The notes under the pieces: generated by a model
Database searches by the model: none
What the model was told of the DNA's origin: nothing
What the model saw: only the letters and a program-made list of their open reading frames with translations
Position numbers and translations under genes: made by a program
Shown: piece by piece, positions 6,118 through 7,421 of the stretch
Numbering within the stretch: the first letter of the stretch is position 1
Layout of the letters: each line of letters begins with the position of its first letter
Assembly: GCA_903904765.1 (NCBI GenBank)
Contig: CAIVEA010000046.1
Coordinates: 1-7,421 of the forward strand
Reading direction: 5' to 3'
DNA from: an uncultured Chloroflexota bacterium
Lineage (GTDB): Bacteria > Chloroflexota > Anaerolineae > Aggregatilineales > Phototrophicaceae
Length of the DNA: 7,421 nt

Positions 6118-7254
6118 TTATTTGGCCTTCGCCGCTTCAGCCTGCTTGTATTCGTAGGACAGGGAGAGCTTGGTGTCCACGTCAAACAGGTGAACGTTTT
6201 CCATGTTGAACACCACATTGATGCGGTTGCCAACATGGGCATGGGTACGAGGATCCATACGTGAAATGAAGCTTGATCCCTTTTCTTCGAGGTAGACAAC
6301 CATTTCGTTACCCATCTGTTCGACCACATCCACGTTAGCTTCTACAACCGCAGGGATGATCCCGGGGGGTTGGAAGTCGCGGTCATGAATGTCTTCGGGG
6401 CGGATACCGAAAATAACTTTCTTGCCCAGATGATCTTTGAACATGGTTGTCTGCGCGGTGGGGACTTCCAAACGGAAGGTTCCGCTGTCCACAAACATTT
6501 TGCCACTGTCTTCACGCAGGGTCGCGTCGAAGAAGTTCATGGACGGGCTGCCGATGAAGCCAGCGACAAACAGGTTGCGCGGGTTGTGATACAGATTGAA
6601 CGGGGTATCAATCTGCTGGAGTTCACCTGCGTTCAGCACGCAAATGCGCGTACCCATCGTCATGGCTTCCACCTGATCGTGGGTCACGTAGATAAAGGTG
6701 GTGCCGAGGCGCTGGTGCAGTTTGCTGATGAACGAGCGCGCTTCCACGCGGAGTTTGGCATCGAGGTTCGACAGGGGTTCGTCCATGAGGAAGACTGCGG
6801 GTTCACGGACGATGGCGCGGCCTACGGCGACACGCTGGCGCTGACCGCCCGATAGCTGACGGGGGCGGCGATCCAGAAGCTGTTCGATGCCGAGGCTCTT
6901 GGCAGCTTCGTGCACGCGCTGGTCAACAACCTGTTTCGGGGTTTTGCGGAGGCGCAGACCGAAGGCCATGTTGTCGTAGACGGTCATGTGAGGATAGAGC
7001 GCATAGCTCTGGAACACCATCGCCACGTCACGATCTTTGGGGGCAACGTTGTTCACAACACGATCGCCAATGAGGATTTCGCCATCGCTAATTTCTTCCA
7101 GTCCGGCGAGCATACGGAGGCTGGTGGACTTGCCGCAGCCCGACGGGCCTACGAAGACAAGGAATTCTTTGTCTTCGATCTGGATGTGAAGATCATTAAC
7201 GGCATTGCTGTTCCCATAACGCTTGAAAACATGATTGAAAGTTACACTGGCCAC
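6118..7254 (-). CDS. ugpC: ABC transporter ATP-binding protein, UgpC/MsmX/MalK class
   Basis: A 378-residue ATPase that powers import of sugars or glycerol-3-phosphate at the inner face of the membrane. All motifs are intact: Walker A GPSGCGKST (36-44), Q-loop Gln82 in FQSYALYPH, signature LSGGQRQR (134-141), Walker B VFLMDE (154-159), D-loop SNLD (162-165) and switch His192 in THD. Residues from about 240 form the C-terminal OB/TOBE regulatory domain typical of this class (GFIGSPSMNF, then GIRPEDI). The reading frame stays open upstream to 7389, but the true start is the GTG at 7254-7252: GGAGG lies 6 bases before it, the family's N-terminus (ASVTFNHVFKRYG) begins there, and the extension would run into the promoter. 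No permease or binding-protein gene adjoins, so it may serve several importers, as MsmX does. The symbol is by class; the substrate is not proven. Confidence 0.93.
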   Translation of the reverse strand: MASVTFNHVFKRYGNSNAVNDLHIQIEDKEFLVFVGPSGCGKSTSLRMLAGLEEISDGEILIGDRVVNNVAPKDRDVAMVFQSYALYPHMTVYDNMAFGLRLRKTPKQVVDQRVHEAAKSLGIEQLLDRRPRQLSGGQRQRVAVGRAIVREPAVFLMDEPLSNLDAKLRVEARSFISKLHQRLGTTFIYVTHDQVEAMTMGTRICVLNAGELQQIDTPFNLYHNPRNLFVAGFIGSPSMNFFDATLREDSGKMFVDSGTFRLEVPTAQTTMFKDHLGKKVIFGIRPEDIHDRDFQPPGIIPAVVEANVDVVEQMGNEMVVYLEEKGSSFISRMDPRTHAHVGNRINVVFNMENVHLFDVDTKLSLSYEYKQAEAAKAK

Positions 7255-7260
7255 TGGCTT

Positions 7261-7265
7261 CCTCC
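7261..7265 (-). promoter_or_regulatory. Strong Shine-Dalgarno sequence that sets the GTG start of the ABC ATPase
   Basis: GGAGG on the minus strand, 6 bases before the GTG at 7254. It decides the start against the longer open frame, which would add 45 residues unlike the family. An ATG at 7268-7266 overlaps this site but is out of frame. Confidence 0.88.
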
Positions 7266-7371
7266 ATGGTACTTGGCGATTAATGTTTGATGAAAGAACT
7301 TGATTCTTGCAAAAATTCAGCCAATTTGCACAAAAATTTTGCTTTATGCCACTTGACTGCTTTGCAACACT

Positions 7372-7400
7372 ATTATAATACGGTCGCAAGTTTTTGCAAA
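7372..7400 (-). promoter_or_regulatory. Promoter of the ABC ATPase gene
   Basis: On the minus strand a perfect TATAAT (7377-7372) is preceded by TTTGCA (7400-7395, spacing 17) or TTGCAA (7399-7394, spacing 16), each matching 4 of 6 consensus bases. Transcription would start near 7365, leaving an untranslated leader of about 110 nt. The -35 region lies within a perfect 12-bp palindrome, TTTTTGCAAAAA, at 7391-7402. Confidence 0.65.
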
Positions 7401-7402
7401 AA
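7391..7402. promoter_or_regulatory. AT-rich palindrome over the -35 region, possible operator
   Basis: TTTTTGCAAAAA is a perfect 12-bp palindrome covering the -35 box of the ABC ATPase promoter. Related TTGCA-containing stretches recur in the leader at 7307-7315, 7325-7330 and 7361-7366. A repressor of the sugar-responsive type would be a natural candidate for binding. The low complexity of the sequence makes chance a real alternative. Confidence 0.3.
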
Positions 7403-7421
7403 ATTGGTCATGAATTTTGGG

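Noticed and set aside
6111..6124. AGGAGG followed by a TTG codon on the plus strand
   Set aside because: The frame from that TTG ends after about 11 codons and lies antisense to the end of the ABC ATPase gene.
6370..6855. 161-codon open frame on the plus strand
   Set aside because: It lies fully antisense to the well-supported ABC ATPase gene, and its translation resembles no family.
6910..7290. 126-codon open frame on the plus strand
   Set aside because: It is antisense to the Walker A half of the ABC ATPase and has no ribosome site or recognisable domain.
7255..7389. 45-residue N-terminal extension of the ABC ATPase in the longest open frame
   Set aside because: It covers the promoter and leader, is unlike the family's N-terminus, and the GTG at 7254 has a strong Shine-Dalgarno sequence and the family's starting residues.

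Overview
The window looks like an ordinary chromosomal stretch of a free-living bacterium. I see no phage, transposon, rRNA, tRNA or CRISPR signature. Base composition is balanced to slightly GC-rich in genes and AT-rich in the promoter regions. The gene set is a queuosine-precursor transporter, a CelD/BioF2-type acyltransferase paired with an MshA-like glycosyltransferase, an MsmX/UgpC-type ABC ATPase, and a STAND-like ATPase in an operon with a UvrD-type helicase. This would suit a member of the Chloroflexota (Anaerolineae-like), but that is an impression from gene style. No marker gene here proves it.

Layout from left to right. (1) Positions 1-2494, minus strand: a three-gene unit transcribed leftward. 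It runs from a STAND/AAA-type ATPase with a C-terminal winged helix, through an unrecognised 314-residue protein that may resemble the non-catalytic part of AddB/RecB-like proteins, to the N-terminus of a UvrD/AddA-like superfamily 1 helicase cut by the left edge. The first two genes are 15 bp apart. The second and third overlap as ATGA, which suggests translational coupling. (2) Positions 2577-3281, plus strand: a YhhQ-family membrane transporter for queuosine precursors, divergent from the ATPase across 82 bp. (3) Positions 3371-3685, plus strand: a 104-residue protein of unknown function with its own plausible promoter. (4) Positions 3682-5969, minus strand: a two-gene unit of an acyltransferase followed by a GT4 glycosyltransferase, with a good promoter and an inverted repeat at its -35 box. 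The glycosyltransferase stop codon overlaps the stop of the convergent small gene by 4 bp. (5) Positions 6066-7421, minus strand: a single-gene unit for a carbohydrate-type ABC ATPase (UgpC/MsmX/MalK class). It has a clear intrinsic terminator, a strong Shine-Dalgarno sequence before a GTG start, and a consensus -10 box about 120 bp upstream of the start.

The units appear functionally independent: DNA processing (ATPase plus helicase), modified-nucleoside salvage, surface glycan or glycolipid synthesis, and energising of sugar import. The part most likely to hold something new is the leftmost operon, because its middle gene is unrecognised and it couples a STAND-like ATPase to a UvrD-like helicase. 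Only 129 residues of the helicase are visible, so a defence or repair role is a hypothesis, not a reading of the sequence.
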